A stretch of 64,000 bases of DNA. It comes from Hymenobacter psoromatis. GTDB lineage: Bacteria; Bacteroidota; Bacteroidia; Cytophagales; Hymenobacteraceae. The notes beneath the pieces were generated by a model. The model had not been told where the DNA came from, did not search any database, and saw only the letters and a program-made list of their open reading frames with translations. This document shows, in pieces, positions 7,910-17,949 of the stretch. The position numbers and the translations under genes were made by a program. How positions within the stretch are numbered: the stretch's first letter is position 1; each line of letters begins with the position of its first letter. The stretch spans positions 3,100,001-3,164,000 of the forward strand of contig CP014771.1 in NCBI GenBank assembly GCA_001596155.1, given 5' to 3'.

Positions 7910-9649
7910 CTACTGCTTATTCGAATCCACCACCGGCCGGGCATCCCGATTCGCCAAATCCCAGGCCAGGAAGAATACCAGCCGCGCCCGCGCCTCCAGC
8001 TTGTTGAACTCGATTTTGGAAATCTCGTCGCTGGCCTGGTGGTAATCGGGATGCACGCCGTTGAAAAAGAACGCCACCGGAATGCCCTTTTTGGCGAAGT
8101 TGTAGTGGTCCGAGCGGTAGTAAAACCGGTTGGGGTCGGCGGGGTCGTTGAAGCGGAAGTCGAGGTCGATGTTGCCGTGGGCGCGGTTGGCCTCCTGTAA
8201 GGCTGCGTGCAGCTGCGACGATAATTTGTCGCTGCCAATCACGTACACGTAGTCGGGCTTGCCGGCGTGCGCCGCGTCGGTGCGGCCAATCATGTCGATG
8301 TTGAGGTCCGTGACGGTGTTGGCCAGCGGAAACACCGGGTGGTCGGTGTAATACTCGGAGCCCAGCAGGCCCTTTTCCTCGCCCGTGTTGGCCAAAAACA
8401 GAATGCTGCGGCGCGGCGCGTGCCCGCTGCGGGAAGCCTTGGCGAAGGCCTGCGCAATGCTGAGCATGCCCACCGTGCCCGAGCCGTCGTCGTCGGCCCC
8501 GTTATACACCTCGCCGCCAATGATGCCGAGATGGTCGTAGTGCGCCGACACGACCAGAATCTCGTCTTTTAAATCGGTGCCCGGCAAGAAGCCCAGCACG
8601 TTTTCGGTAGTCACGATGCTGCGCTGCTGCGGCGCGCTGAGGCTGAACTTGACGGGCCGAAACTTGCTGGCCACCGGCTTTTGCGCGGCGGCCGTAGCAG
8701 TGGCGTATTGCTGCACGGCGGCTTCACTGGCACCCAACAGCTTGAGGCCCAGCGCCGGCGACAGGAAAAAAGCCGGTGCCCTACCCCCCGGCTGGTCGGC
8801 AAAGGCAATGGTGGGCTGCATCACGCGCGGGGCGAGGCGGGCCGTAGTTTTCTCAAATTTATCAGCCGTTTCCTGGCTCACGAAGAAAATGCTGCGCGCA
8901 CCTTTTTGGGCGGCCAGCGCGGCCTTGGCCCGGAAATCGACGCTCCACTTGGTGGGGCTGCCGTCGGGGCTGAGCACCGACTTGCCGTCGGCCGTGCGGG
9001 GCTCGCCGAGCAGCACAATGATGTCTTTCCCGGTCACGTCGCGCCCGGCGTAGTCAGAATACACGCCCTGCTCAATGCCGTAGCCCAGGAAAATGGGCTG
9101 CACCGCCGTGGCCTGTTCGAAGGGCGAGCGGCCAAAGGCGTAAAAATCCTTGAGCCACTCGTAGGCCTTGCCGCCCGCCGTGAGCGTGCCGCCCGGCTGC
9201 CAGGCGCTGCGCTCCAGGCCGAAGGTCTGGAGGTAGGGATTGGCCGGGTTGGCCGTCACGGGTGCTACCAGGCTGTCGGCGGCAAACTGCTTGCTGATGT
9301 AGGCAGCCGCCATTTTCTGGCCTTTGGTGCCGGTTTCGCGGCCTTCGTACTCATCCGAAGCCAGCACCGAAAGGTCGCGCCGCAGGTGTTCCTGCGTGAT
9401 GTAGCGGTCGGCGTAGGGCACGGCGTAGTCGGTGGGTGGTGCCGGCACCGGGCCATGCGGCCGGATGCCCACGTCTTTTGGGTCGGTCAGCGGGTAGGGC
9501 ACGGGCACGGAGCCGTGCGGCGCGATGCCGTCCGGGTATTGCCCCACGGGCTGGGCTTTCGTCTTGACTTTAACCTTCACCTTGTCGGTTTGGGCCAGCG
9601 CGGCGCCGGGCAGGGCCAGGGCAGCTAGTACTAACAGCGTGTACTTCAT
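7910..9649 (-). CDS. Secreted M28-family zinc aminopeptidase with PA-like insert
   Basis: Exported metallopeptidase of 579 residues with a signal peptide ending near AALAQ (residue 20). A PA-like region lies around residues 190-330. The M28 domain carries the metal ligands and catalytic residues in order: AHYDHLG (His370), GADDDGSG (Asp387), TGEEKGLLGSEYY (Glu424/425), DMIGR (Asp452) and a C-terminal His after SDHYNFAKKGIPVAFF. A Lys/Val repeat (KVKVKVKTK) and two PHGPVP-like repeats form a linker after the signal. It follows a palindromic repeat and stands alone. Confidence 0.92.
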   Translation of the reverse strand: MKYTLLVLAALALPGAALAQTDKVKVKVKTKAQPVGQYPDGIAPHGSVPVPYPLTDPKDVGIRPHGPVPAPPTDYAVPYADRYITQEHLRRDLSVLASDEYEGRETGTKGQKMAAAYISKQFAADSLVAPVTANPANPYLQTFGLERSAWQPGGTLTAGGKAYEWLKDFYAFGRSPFEQATAVQPIFLGYGIEQGVYSDYAGRDVTGKDIIVLLGEPRTADGKSVLSPDGSPTKWSVDFRAKAALAAQKGARSIFFVSQETADKFEKTTARLAPRVMQPTIAFADQPGGRAPAFFLSPALGLKLLGASEAAVQQYATATAAAQKPVASKFRPVKFSLSAPQQRSIVTTENVLGFLPGTDLKDEILVVSAHYDHLGIIGGEVYNGADDDGSGTVGMLSIAQAFAKASRSGHAPRRSILFLANTGEEKGLLGSEYYTDHPVFPLANTVTDLNIDMIGRTDAAHAGKPDYVYVIGSDKLSSQLHAALQEANRAHGNIDLDFRFNDPADPNRFYYRSDHYNFAKKGIPVAFFFNGVHPDYHQASDEISKIEFNKLEARARLVFFLAWDLANRDARPVVDSNKQ

Positions 9650-9657
9650 AAGAATCT

Positions 9658-9714
9658 AGGGTAGGCTTCAGCCTGCCAGGAATGAGAAATATGCGGCAAG
9701 CTAAAGCTTACCCT
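9658..9714. repeat. Palindromic repeat, GGTAAGCTT family
   Basis: Arms 9658-9677 and 9695-9714 match at 17 of 20 positions. The right arm reads GGCAAGCTAAAGCTTACCCT and contains the stop codon of ispF (9708-9710). Relatives are at 29644-29713 and at the outer ends of 32525-32773. Confidence 0.8.
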
Positions 9715-10190
9715 ACGCGGTGGATGAGCACCGTAGCATAGGCCGCTACCCCCTCCTGCCGGCCCACGAAGCCCAGCTTTTCGGTGGTGGTGGCCTTGAT
9801 GGAAATAGCATCTTCGCCTACCCCCATCACCTGGGCCAACGCCGTGCGCATGGCCGGGATGTGCGGGTTCACCTTGGGCTTTTCGAGGCAGATGGTCGAG
9901 TCGATATTGCCCAGCTCGTAGCCCTGTTCGCGCAGCAGGCGCATGGTGTGGGCCAACAGTTTTTTGCTGTCGATGCCCTTGTATTGCGGGTCGGTGTCGG
10001 GGAAGTGGAAGCCAATGTCGCGCAGGTTGGCGGCACCCAGCAGCGCATCGCAAAGGACGTGGATGAGCACGTCGGCATCGGAGTGGCCGAGCGCGCCGTG
10101 GGTGTGCGGCACCTCAATGCCGCCGAGCCAGAAGGGTAGGCCGGGCTGCAATTGGTGAACGTCGTAGCCGAAGCCAACGCGGATTTTCAT
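9708..10190 (-). CDS. ispF: 2-C-methyl-D-erythritol 2,4-cyclodiphosphate synthase
   Basis: Cyclises CDP-ME 2-phosphate to MEcPP in the non-mevalonate isoprenoid pathway. From the ATG at 10190 the product is 160 residues, the standard length; the open frame runs upstream but begins with unrelated sequence. Zinc ligands Asp10 and His12 (YDVHQL) and His44 (GHSDADVLIH) are present, as are FPDTDPQYKG and the C-terminal KATTTEKLGF(V)GR motif that contacts the nucleotide. No other isoprenoid genes are adjacent. Confidence 0.96.
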   Translation of the reverse strand: MKIRVGFGYDVHQLQPGLPFWLGGIEVPHTHGALGHSDADVLIHVLCDALLGAANLRDIGFHFPDTDPQYKGIDSKKLLAHTMRLLREQGYELGNIDSTICLEKPKVNPHIPAMRTALAQVMGVGEDAISIKATTTEKLGFVGRQEGVAAYATVLIHRVG

Positions 10191-10450
10191 ACGGATTGAG
10201 TAAATGCGGAGATGGCCGCAAAGGTATTGCCTGCGCTCACGCATTAGTGGCCATCTCAGATAAGCCAAAAATATTAGCAATTATCTCTTGGATGTTATTG
10301 CCAATTTAATTAGCTTTGTGCGCGTAAGCAACTCAGCCCCAGCCGCCAGCCGCTGCACGTATTTTTTTTAGCCGCGCTTAAAGTAAACGCGGCCTGAACC
10401 CGTCACGGTAACCGCAGCCCAGCCGATTGGAAAAAGGCAAAAGAAACTTT
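10191..10450. other. Gene-free gap between divergent ispF and tetR
   Basis: No credible gene. TAGCTTTG at 10311-10318 fits the Bacteroidota -7 box reading rightward and could be a second, distal promoter of the efflux operon. CCGCGCTTAAAGT followed by AAACGCGG near 10372-10392 is a short imperfect palindrome. Confidence 0.4.
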
Positions 10451-10490
10451 GGAAACTTTGGAATCACCAGAAGTTTCCGTCGTATCTTTG
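10451..10490 (+). promoter_or_regulatory. Promoter and probable autoregulatory operator of the efflux operon
   Basis: TATCTTTG at 10483-10490 is a perfect Bacteroidota -7 box (TAnnTTTG), with TTTG at 10457-10460 as the -33 element, 22 bases apart. An 8-bp inverted repeat, GGAAACTT (10451-10458) and AAGTTTCC (10471-10478), overlaps the -33 element, the position expected for a repressor site. The start codon follows only 11 bases after the -7 box. Confidence 0.72.
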
Positions 10491-10501
10491 CCGGGCCAAT
10501 C

Positions 10502-11116
10502 ATGGAAAATAAAGACCGCATCATTACCCGCGCCGCCGCACTCTTCCTGCGCAACGGCATCAAGAGCGTGAGCATGGACGACGTGGCCGCCGACCTGGGC
10601 ATGTCAAAGAAAACCCTTTACAAAACCTTCACCAACAAGGACGAAATAGTGCTGGGCGTGATGACTAACCACCTCTGCCAGGCGCAGGGCGAATGCGCCC
10701 GGTTCGCGAGCAGCGCGGGCGACGCGGTGCAGGAGATGCTGACTATTTCGGCCTGGGCCGACCAGCAGTTCAGCAACATCCACCCCAGCATTTTCCACGA
10801 CTTGCGCAAGTACTACCCCTCGGCCTGGGCCCTGTTTTCGGCCCACAAAACCACGTTCATTCTTGACCAGATAACCCGCAACCTGCGCCGGGGCATCGCC
10901 GAAGGCCTCTTTCGGCCCGACCTCGACGTGGAGGTGCTGGCCCGCCTCAACCTGGCTCAGATTGAGCTGGCCTTCGACCCCGACCTGTACCCACCCGCCC
11001 AGTTTGCGCCCGTGCGGGTGAACAAGGTGTTTGACGAACATTTTCTACTCGGCGTTGCCACGCTCAAAGGGCACCGGCTTTTCAATAAGTATCAACACAT
11101 TACGGAGGAAGAATAG
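10502..11116 (+). CDS. TetR/AcrR-family transcriptional regulator
   Basis: Repressor-type regulator of 204 residues. The N-terminal HTH is IITRAAALFLRNGIKSVSMDDVAADLGMSKKTLYK-like (residues about 8-45), strongly conserved; the C-terminal ligand domain is variable as usual. The ATG at 10502 is preferred over the upstream in-frame start because the latter lies within the promoter. It is the first gene of an operon with TolC, adaptor and RND pump genes, so it most likely controls their expression and its own in response to a pump substrate. Confidence 0.9.
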   Translation: MENKDRIITRAAALFLRNGIKSVSMDDVAADLGMSKKTLYKTFTNKDEIVLGVMTNHLCQAQGECARFASSAGDAVQEMLTISAWADQQFSNIHPSIFHDLRKYYPSAWALFSAHKTTFILDQITRNLRRGIAEGLFRPDLDVEVLARLNLAQIELAFDPDLYPPAQFAPVRVNKVFDEHFLLGVATLKGHRLFNKYQHITEEE

Positions 11117-11161
11117 GCTGTTTAGCAGGCCTTTTTAGTAGCATTCTTCTTTTAAAAAACC

Positions 11162-12829
11162 ATGAAAAACCTTACTCTGGGGGCTTTGCTGGCCGCTGCG
11201 GCGCTGGCGCTCGGGCCGGGCACCCCGGCCCTGGCCCAAGTCCCGGCGGCCCTGCACGCCCAGCCCATTAGCGGCCCGATGGCCCTGAGCCTCACGCAGG
11301 CCGTGCATTATGCCGTGCAGAACAAGTCGAGCCTGCTGGCCACGCGGCTGGCCGAGCAAACGGCCGCGGCTAAAGTGGGCGAGGTAAAGGCCCAAGGCCT
11401 GCCGCAACTCAACCTGGGAGCCAACGTGGCCGACAACTTCAAGCTGCAAAAGAGCCTGGTGAACTTTGGAAGCTTTGCCGGGCCGCTACTCAATGGTACT
11501 ACCCTCACGCCGGCCGACATTGCCAGTGCCCAGGCCGGGCAAAACGTGACGCTGACACCGGCCTACGGCGCGGCACCCGTTACGGCCCCTACCCCCGTGG
11601 CCTTCGGCCTGCAATACGCGGGCAACACCTCGGCCTCGCTCACGCAGCAGCTTTTCAATGGCGGTTATCTCATTGGTTTGAAGGCAGCTAAGGTATATAC
11701 TGACCTGGCCAAGAAGCAGACGCAGCAGGCCGAGATTGACGTGGTGGAGCAGGTGAGCAAGGCCTATTACAGCACCCTGGTGGCCCGCTCGCGGCTGGCG
11801 CTGCTGGCCCGCAACGTGCAGCGCCTCGACACAGTGCTCTACCAAACCAACCAGACCTTCAAAGCAGGCTTCGCCGAGAAGCTCGACGTGGACCGCCTGC
11901 GCGTGCAGCGCAACAACTTGGTGGTGGAGCAGCAGAAAGCCCAGCGCCTCACCGAGCTGAGCGTGGCGCTGCTCAAGTTTCAGATGGGCCTGCCCCAGGC
12001 GCAGCCCATTCAGCTGACTGATTCGCTGGGCGCGGCTGTGGTGGATGCCGCCGCGCTGCGCCAGCGCCTGGGCGTGGCTAGCTTCAACACCGGCGGGGGC
12101 GTGGACGGGGCCAGCCCGCTGCCCGCCCAGCCCGCCGCTACTCCCGCCGACAACAACGCGCCGCCTACCCCCGGCCTCAACACTGGCCAGCCGATTCAGG
12201 CCCAGGCGCTGTTTAATTACAACAACCGCATCGAGTTTTCGACCCTGCAAACCCAGCAGGCGCTAGCCGGGCTGGATTTGCGCAACCGCCTCGCCGGGGC
12301 CTACCCCTCCCTCAACTTTACGGCCGCCTACGGCTTCAGCGGCTCGGGACTCACGGCGAAGGACTTTCTGGCGTTTCGCGGACCTAACTCCACCAACTCG
12401 GCGGGGCAGATTAATCAGAACTGGTTTGGCTTTGGCAACGTGGGTCTGGCCCTGAACATTCCGGTGTTTGATGGCTTTCGGCGCAAGTACCAGGTGCAAC
12501 AGGCCCGCATTGCGCAGCAAACGCTGGAGCGCGGCTTCGAGACGCTGCGCCAAAGCATTGACCTACAGGACGCGCAGAGCCGCACCACGCTCATCAACGC
12601 CCTCGACGTGCTCGACAACCAGAAGGCTAACCTCGACCTGGCCGCCGACGTGGCCCGCGTCACGCGCATCAAGTTCAACGCGGGGGTAGGCTCCAACATC
12701 GAAGTCATCACGGCCGAAACCTCGCTGCGTGAGTCGCAAACCAACTACTACGCCGCCATCTACGATGTGCTGGTGGCCAAGGTTGACCGCGACAAGGCCA
12801 CTGGCGAGCTGTACACGCAGTCCAAATAA
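11162..12829 (+). CDS. TolC-family outer-membrane efflux channel
   Basis: Outer-membrane exit duct of a tripartite efflux pump. The 555 residues begin with a signal peptide (cleavage near PALAQ, residue 26) and contain two OEP repeats: about residues 45-260 (LTQAVHYAVQNKSSLLATRL) and 360-540 (VFDGFRRKYQVQQARI; INALDVLDNQKANLDLAADV). A Pro/Ala/Asn-rich linker of about 50 residues sits between them. It lies 45 bp after tetR and 65 bp before the adaptor. Confidence 0.93.
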   Translation: MKNLTLGALLAAAALALGPGTPALAQVPAALHAQPISGPMALSLTQAVHYAVQNKSSLLATRLAEQTAAAKVGEVKAQGLPQLNLGANVADNFKLQKSLVNFGSFAGPLLNGTTLTPADIASAQAGQNVTLTPAYGAAPVTAPTPVAFGLQYAGNTSASLTQQLFNGGYLIGLKAAKVYTDLAKKQTQQAEIDVVEQVSKAYYSTLVARSRLALLARNVQRLDTVLYQTNQTFKAGFAEKLDVDRLRVQRNNLVVEQQKAQRLTELSVALLKFQMGLPQAQPIQLTDSLGAAVVDAAALRQRLGVASFNTGGGVDGASPLPAQPAATPADNNAPPTPGLNTGQPIQAQALFNYNNRIEFSTLQTQQALAGLDLRNRLAGAYPSLNFTAAYGFSGSGLTAKDFLAFRGPNSTNSAGQINQNWFGFGNVGLALNIPVFDGFRRKYQVQQARIAQQTLERGFETLRQSIDLQDAQSRTTLINALDVLDNQKANLDLAADVARVTRIKFNAGVGSNIEVITAETSLRESQTNYYAAIYDVLVAKVDRDKATGELYTQSK

Positions 12830-12894
12830 CTTACCTAAGCTCTTAGCTGACAAGTAGTAACTGTTGGCTTTTTCCTGAAAAGACTTTCTTTTAT

Positions 12895-14028
12895 ATGACG
12901 CGCACTCTCACAAAAGCTATCAGCTTTCCGCTACTGGCTATCAGCTTATTTTCCTGCGGCGGCACGAAAGACCCCAACGCCGAGCTGGCCAAGCTCAAGG
13001 CTGACCAGGCCGCTACCCAGGCCAAAATCACGGACCTCGAAGCCAAAACCGGGGCCGACAAAACGGCGGCCGCCAACGCCGCCGTGCCCGTGTCGGTGCT
13101 GAAGGTGGCCCCCCAGAACTTTAACGGTTACCTCGAAGTGCAGGGCCGCGTCGATTTTGACCAGAACGCGACCGTGAGCGCCCGCGCCGCCGGCACGCTT
13201 ACCAGCATGCGGGTGCAGCGCGGCGACCACGTGCGCAAAGGCCAGGTGCTGGCCACCGTAGATGCCAGCATCCTGGATGCCAGCATTGCCGAGCTGCGCA
13301 CGCGCCTGGACCTGGCCCGCATCGTGTATGAAAAGCAGGCCGGCCTCTGGAAGCAGCAGATTGGCACCGAAATTCAGTATCTGCAAGCTAAGAATGCTTA
13401 CGAAGGCTTGCAGCGCAATCTCGTGACCCTCAATCAGCAGCGGGCTTTGTATAATGTAGTGGCGCCCTACGCGGGGGTAGTCGATAACGTGCTGCCTAAG
13501 CTGGGCGAAACCGTGGCACCCGGCGCGCCGGTGGTGCAGCTCAACAGCGGCAAGGGCGGCAAAATTCTGGCCGACGTGTCGGAAGCCTACGCGGGCAGCA
13601 TCAAGGCCGGCGACAAGGCTCTGGTGACGCTGCCCGACCTGAGCAATGAGGAAATCCCGAGCACCGTGCGCACCGTGAGCCGCACCATTTCGGCCACCAG
13701 CCGCACGTTTACCGTGGAGCTGCGCCTGCCCGACAACCCGGCCGCCCGGCTGCGCCCCAACATGGTGGCCACCGTGCGCATCCAGAACTATGGCAAGCAG
13801 AACGCGACCGTGCTGCCCGTGGATTTGATTCAGCACGACGAGCAAAACGCCTACGTGCTGGTAGTGGGCCAGGCCGGCGGCAAGCCCGTGGCTGAGAAGC
13901 GCGTCATCAAAACCGGCCAGACCTACGCCGGCAAGCAGGAAGTTACCAGCGGGCTGAAAGACGGCGATGAAGTTATCTCGGCCGGCTACCAAACGCTTAA
14001 CGCCGGACAACTAGTAAAAGTCAGCTAG
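12895..14028 (+). CDS. RND efflux periplasmic adaptor (membrane fusion lipoprotein)
   Basis: Links the inner-membrane pump to the TolC channel. The 377 residues begin with a lipoprotein signal whose lipobox is SLFSC, so it is anchored by Cys21. Then come a short coiled-coil ([18 protein letters not shown]), a barrel-sandwich lipoyl domain split around residues 70-205 ([33 protein letters not shown]) and a beta-barrel domain. The stop TAG begins an intergenic palindrome. Confidence 0.93.
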   Translation: MTRTLTKAISFPLLAISLFSCGGTKDPNAELAKLKADQAATQAKITDLEAKTGADKTAAANAAVPVSVLKVAPQNFNGYLEVQGRVDFDQNATVSARAAGTLTSMRVQRGDHVRKGQVLATVDASILDASIAELRTRLDLARIVYEKQAGLWKQQIGTEIQYLQAKNAYEGLQRNLVTLNQQRALYNVVAPYAGVVDNVLPKLGETVAPGAPVVQLNSGKGGKILADVSEAYAGSIKAGDKALVTLPDLSNEEIPSTVRTVSRTISATSRTFTVELRLPDNPAARLRPNMVATVRIQNYGKQNATVLPVDLIQHDEQNAYVLVVGQAGGKPVAEKRVIKTGQTYAGKQEVTSGLKDGDEVISAGYQTLNAGQLVKVS

Positions 14029-14102
14029 TAGCGCCAGGCTCCGCTTCGCGGCGCGCCGGTACGACTTGTTCCACAGACTCGCGAGGCCAGGCCTCGCGCT
14101 AC
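14028..14102. repeat. Palindromic repeat, GTAGCGC family
   Basis: Begins GTAGCGCCAGGC and ends GCGCTAC, with internal GC-rich inverted pieces. It fills most of the gap between adaptor and pump genes, and an in-frame TAG from the repeat follows the adaptor stop directly. Confidence 0.65.
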
Positions 14103-14126
14103 TACTCTACTATAAAGCTTACCCTT

Positions 14127-17100
14127 ATGCAAGACGTTGAGAAGGAATTTGGGCCCACCAGCTGGTCCATTGACAACAAAACCAGCATTTACGTCATCGT
14201 CTTCATTCTGACGCTGATAGGCTTGTTTGCCTACGTGAAGCTGGGCAAGGAGAAATTTCCGGACATCGTGATTCCGCGCATTATCGTGGCCACAGTGTAT
14301 CCGGGCACTTCGCCCACCGACATCGAGAACCTGGTGACGCGCCACCTCGAAAAGGAGATTAAGGGCGTGAACGGGGTGAAGAAAATCAACTCGACCTCCA
14401 ACCAGGACTACTGCATCGTGGACGTGGAGTTTAACTCCGGCGTGAACGTGCAGTACGCCAAGCAGCTCATCAAAGACGCCGTGGACAAGGCGCGCTCGGA
14501 GCTGCCCAACGACCTGCCTACCCCCCCACGGTGAACGAAGTCAACATCTCGGAGCAGCCGATTATGTTCGTCAACCTGAGTGGCAACCTGCCCGCCGCGC
14601 AGCTCAAAAAGCTCGCCGACGACTTCCAGGACAAGATTGAGGCGCTGCCCGAAATCACCCGCGTGGATATTGTGGGCGCCCTGGAACAGCAGGTGAACGT
14701 GGACGTGGACCTCTACAAGCTGCAAGCCTCGCAGCTCAGCTTCGCCGATATCGAGGGAGCCATTGCCCGCGAAAACGTGACCGTATCGGGCGGCAGCATC
14801 GACGTGGGCGCGCAAAAGCGGGCCGTGCGGGTGGCGGGCCAGTACGTGAACGCCGCCGACATCGCCGACATTCAGCTCAAGAACCTGCGTGGCGCGCCGG
14901 TGCGGCTGGGCGACATTGCCACCGTCACCGACGGCTTCAAGGACCGCGAGAGCTACGCCAGCCTCGACGGCCAGCCCGCCGTGACGCTGAACGTGGTGAA
15001 GCGCCAGGGCGAAAACCTGCTCGACGCCTCCGATAAAATTCATAAGCTGGTAGAAGAGGCGCGGGTTAGCTCCAGCACCCCGCAAGGCCTGAAAATCACC
15101 ATCACCGGCGACACTTCCAACGATACCCGCAACACGCTTACCGACCTGATTAACACCATTATCATCGGCTTTTTGCTGGTCACGCTGATTCTGATGTTCT
15201 TCATGGGCACCACCAACGCGCTGTTCGTGGGCTTGTCGGTGCCGCTCTCCATGTTTCTGGCGTTTATTGTGCTGCCCATTATCGGCTTTTCGCTCAACAT
15301 CGTGGTGCTCTTCGCCTTTTTGCTGGCGCTGGGCATCGTGGTGGACGACGCCATCGTGGTTATCGAAAACACCCACCGCCTGCTGCACGAGCACCCGGAA
15401 CTGGGCACCGCCCGAGCCGCCAAATACGCGGCCGGCGAGGTGTTCGTGCCGGTGTTGGCCGGCACGCTCACGACGGTCGCGCCGTTCGTGCCGCTCATGT
15501 TCTGGCCGGGCCTCATCGGCTCGTTCATGTTCTACCTGCCGGTCACGCTCATCATCACGCTGGGCGCGTCGCTGCTGGTGGCCTTTATCATGAATCCGGT
15601 GTTCGCGGTGAGCTTCATGCAGCGCGACGAGCACCTCGACCGGGCTCCCAAGCCGGTGCTCACGCGGGGCTTTTTGCTGGCAATGGGCGGACTGCTGCTG
15701 ATTGCGCTGGTGGGCTACGTGGCCGGTTCGAAGTTTCTGGGCAACCTGATGATAACCCTCATCGTGCTTTGCTTCCTGGATAAGTACGTATTCGTCTTTA
15801 TGATTGCCGGCTTCCAGCGCAGCGTGCTGCCGCGCCTGCAAAACGGCTACGCCCGCCTGATTGAGCTGGCCGTGGGCGGCCGGGTGTGGCGGCAGCTCGC
15901 CATTGTGGGCGGCGTGCTGGTGCTGGGCGTGCTCAGCATCGTGGCCGTGGGCGCACGCAAGCCCAAAGTCGATTTCTTTCCCAAGGGCGACCCCAAGTTT
16001 ATCTACACCTACCTGCAGATGCCAGTAGGCACCCGCGTGGAAGTGACGGATTCCGTCACCCGCATTCTCGAAAATCGGGTGTATAAGATTATTGGCCGCC
16101 ACAACCACGACGTGGAATCGGTGATTACCAACGTGGCCATTGGGGCTGGCGACCCGCAGGTGGCTACCGGCGCGGGCACCTCGCAGTCGAACCTGGGCAA
16201 GGTAGCCGTGGCCTTCAAGGAGCTGTCGGACCGCACAGGCCCGGCCACGCACATCTACATGGATAAAATCCGGGAAGTCGTGAAGGGCATTCCGGGCGCG
16301 TCGGTGACGGTGGACCAGGAAAGCAGCGGGCCGCCCCAGGCCAAGCCCATCGCCATTGAGGTGAGCGGCGACGATTACCCCAAGCTGGCCGCGCTCTCCA
16401 AAAAAGTGAAGCGCTACGTGGACTCGCTCAAGATTGGCGGCATCGAGGAGCTGCGCTCTGACCTGGAAGACCGCAACCCCGAAATTGGGGTGGTTATCAA
16501 CCGCACCCGCGCCAACCGCGAGGGCATCAGCACCGGCCAGATTGGGCAGGAAGTGCGCACGGCCATCTACGGCTTTGAGGCCAGCAAATTCAAAACCCCG
16601 GATGACGAGTATCCCATTCAGGTGCGCTACGCCAAGCCCTACCGCGACAACGTGAACGCCATCGTGAACGCGCCCCTCACGTTTCGCGACATCACTAATG
16701 GCGCCATCCGGCAGGTGCCGCTTTCGGCCGTGGCCGACGTGACGTACGGCTCTACCTACGGCGGCATCAAGCGCAAGGACACCCATCGGCTCATCACCAT
16801 CTCATCGAACGTGCTGAACGGCTACGGCCAGAACGACGTGATTGCCAGCGTCGAACGGGCGCTCAAATCCTTCCCTACCCCCCCCGGCTACACCCTGCGC
16901 ATGGGCGGCGCGCAGGAAGACCAGAAGGAAACCAGCAACTTCCTCGGCGTGGCGGCCTTCGCGGCGCTCGGTCTCATCTTTATCATCCTCGTTACGCAGT
17001 TCAACTCGGTGAGCAAGCCGCTCATCATCCTCTCCGAAATCATCTTCTCGATTATTGGGGTGATGCTGGGCCTGGCCATCACGGGGCAGAACATCAGCAT

Positions 17101-17578
17101 CGTGATGACGGGGGTAGGCGTGATTGCGCTGGCTGGCATCGTGGTGAAAAACGGTATTCTGCTGGTCGAATTCACCGACATGCTGCGCGCCCAGGGCATG
17201 AACCTGCACGACGCCCTCGTGACGGCCGGCCGCACCCGCCTCAACCCGGTTATCCTCACGGCCACGGCCGCCACGCTGGGCCTCATTCCGCTGGCCGTGG
17301 GCCTGAACATCGACTTCTACGAACTCTTCAACTCGGGCCACCCGCACTTTTTCCTGGGCGGCGAATCGGTGGTGTTCTGGGGCCCGCTGGCCTGGACGAT
17401 AATTTTCGGGTTGACGTTTGCAACCCTTATCACCCTGTTGGTAGTCCCGGTCATGTATCTCCTCAATGAGAAGCTGCAAGCCAAAATCACCGGCCGCGAC
17501 TACAATTCGCCCAGCGAAGAGGCGCACGCCGTGACGGAGGAAGAATTAGAAGCTGCTACCCCCGCCGTCTTGGTCTAG
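14127..17578 (+). pseudogene. RND (HAE1-type) efflux pump, frameshifted in a C7 tract
   Basis: Proton-driven inner-membrane transporter of about 1,150 residues if read through. Bases 14127-14534 encode the first transmembrane helix and start of the porter domain and end at TGA. The rest (14531-17578) is in another frame. The break is in CCTACCCCCCC (C run 14521-14527): one more C would restore LPTPPTVNEV and a continuous protein. TM4 has VVDDAIVVIE with the proton-relay Asp, and GIVVKNGILLVEF is near TM10. This is either slippage (phase variation) or a homopolymer sequencing error. An annotation tool would call two proteins. Confidence 0.88.
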
Positions 17579-17593
17579 CCCCGCGGTGCATTC

Positions 17594-17638
17594 GTCGGTT
17601 TCTTGCGGCCATTGGGCTAGCAGCCGCAAGAAACCGAC
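17594..17638 (+). terminator. Hairpin after the efflux operon
   Basis: GTCGGTTTCTTGCGG (17594-17608) is exactly complementary to CCGCAAGAAACCGAC (17624-17638), giving a 15-bp stem and 15-base loop. No T-run follows, so it may be a Rho-independent-like stabiliser rather than a classic terminator. Confidence 0.65.
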
Positions 17639-17691
17639 AAGGTGCCACGTTCTTCGCACCCAATCTACCCACGCTCTTTTTTGCAAATCGT

Positions 17692-17949
17692 ATGTTTACC
17701 GCCATCTCTACTAACGCTCCCGCCAGGGCAATTGAGCAGCAAGTGCTGCGCATTATCAGCAAGCGCAAGGCCATCAAGGCCGTGCGCCTGCGCCGCACCG
17801 CCAGCCTCAGCCGCGACCTGCGCTTCGATACCGTTGACCTGGTTGATATTATCCTGGAGCTGGAGCGCAACTTCCACATCACCGTGCCCGACGAAGTGCC
17901 CTTCTACACCGTTGGCGACTTCGTGCGCTACGTCACGGCCCACGCCTAA
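17692..17949 (+). CDS. Acyl carrier protein homologue with Thr at the phosphopantetheine site
   Basis: An 85-residue acidic-helix protein of ACP size. Aligning DTVDLVDIILELERNF with the ACP core DSLDTVELVxxLEEEF puts Thr where the modified Ser normally is. It therefore may not carry the usual 4'-phosphopantetheine, or may carry it on Thr. The basic N-terminal half (KRKAIKAVRLRR) is also unusual for an ACP. The gene is alone, with no fatty-acid or polyketide genes nearby, and its stop codon forms the edge of an inverted repeat. Confidence 0.65.
   Translation: MFTAISTNAPARAIEQQVLRIISKRKAIKAVRLRRTASLSRDLRFDTVDLVDIILELERNFHITVPDEVPFYTVGDFVRYVTAHA

Noticed and set aside
14408..16786. 792-codon open frame on the minus strand, His-rich
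   Set aside because: It is antisense to the RND pump coding region, with composition dictated by GC-rich third positions; no domain, start signal or conservation supports it.
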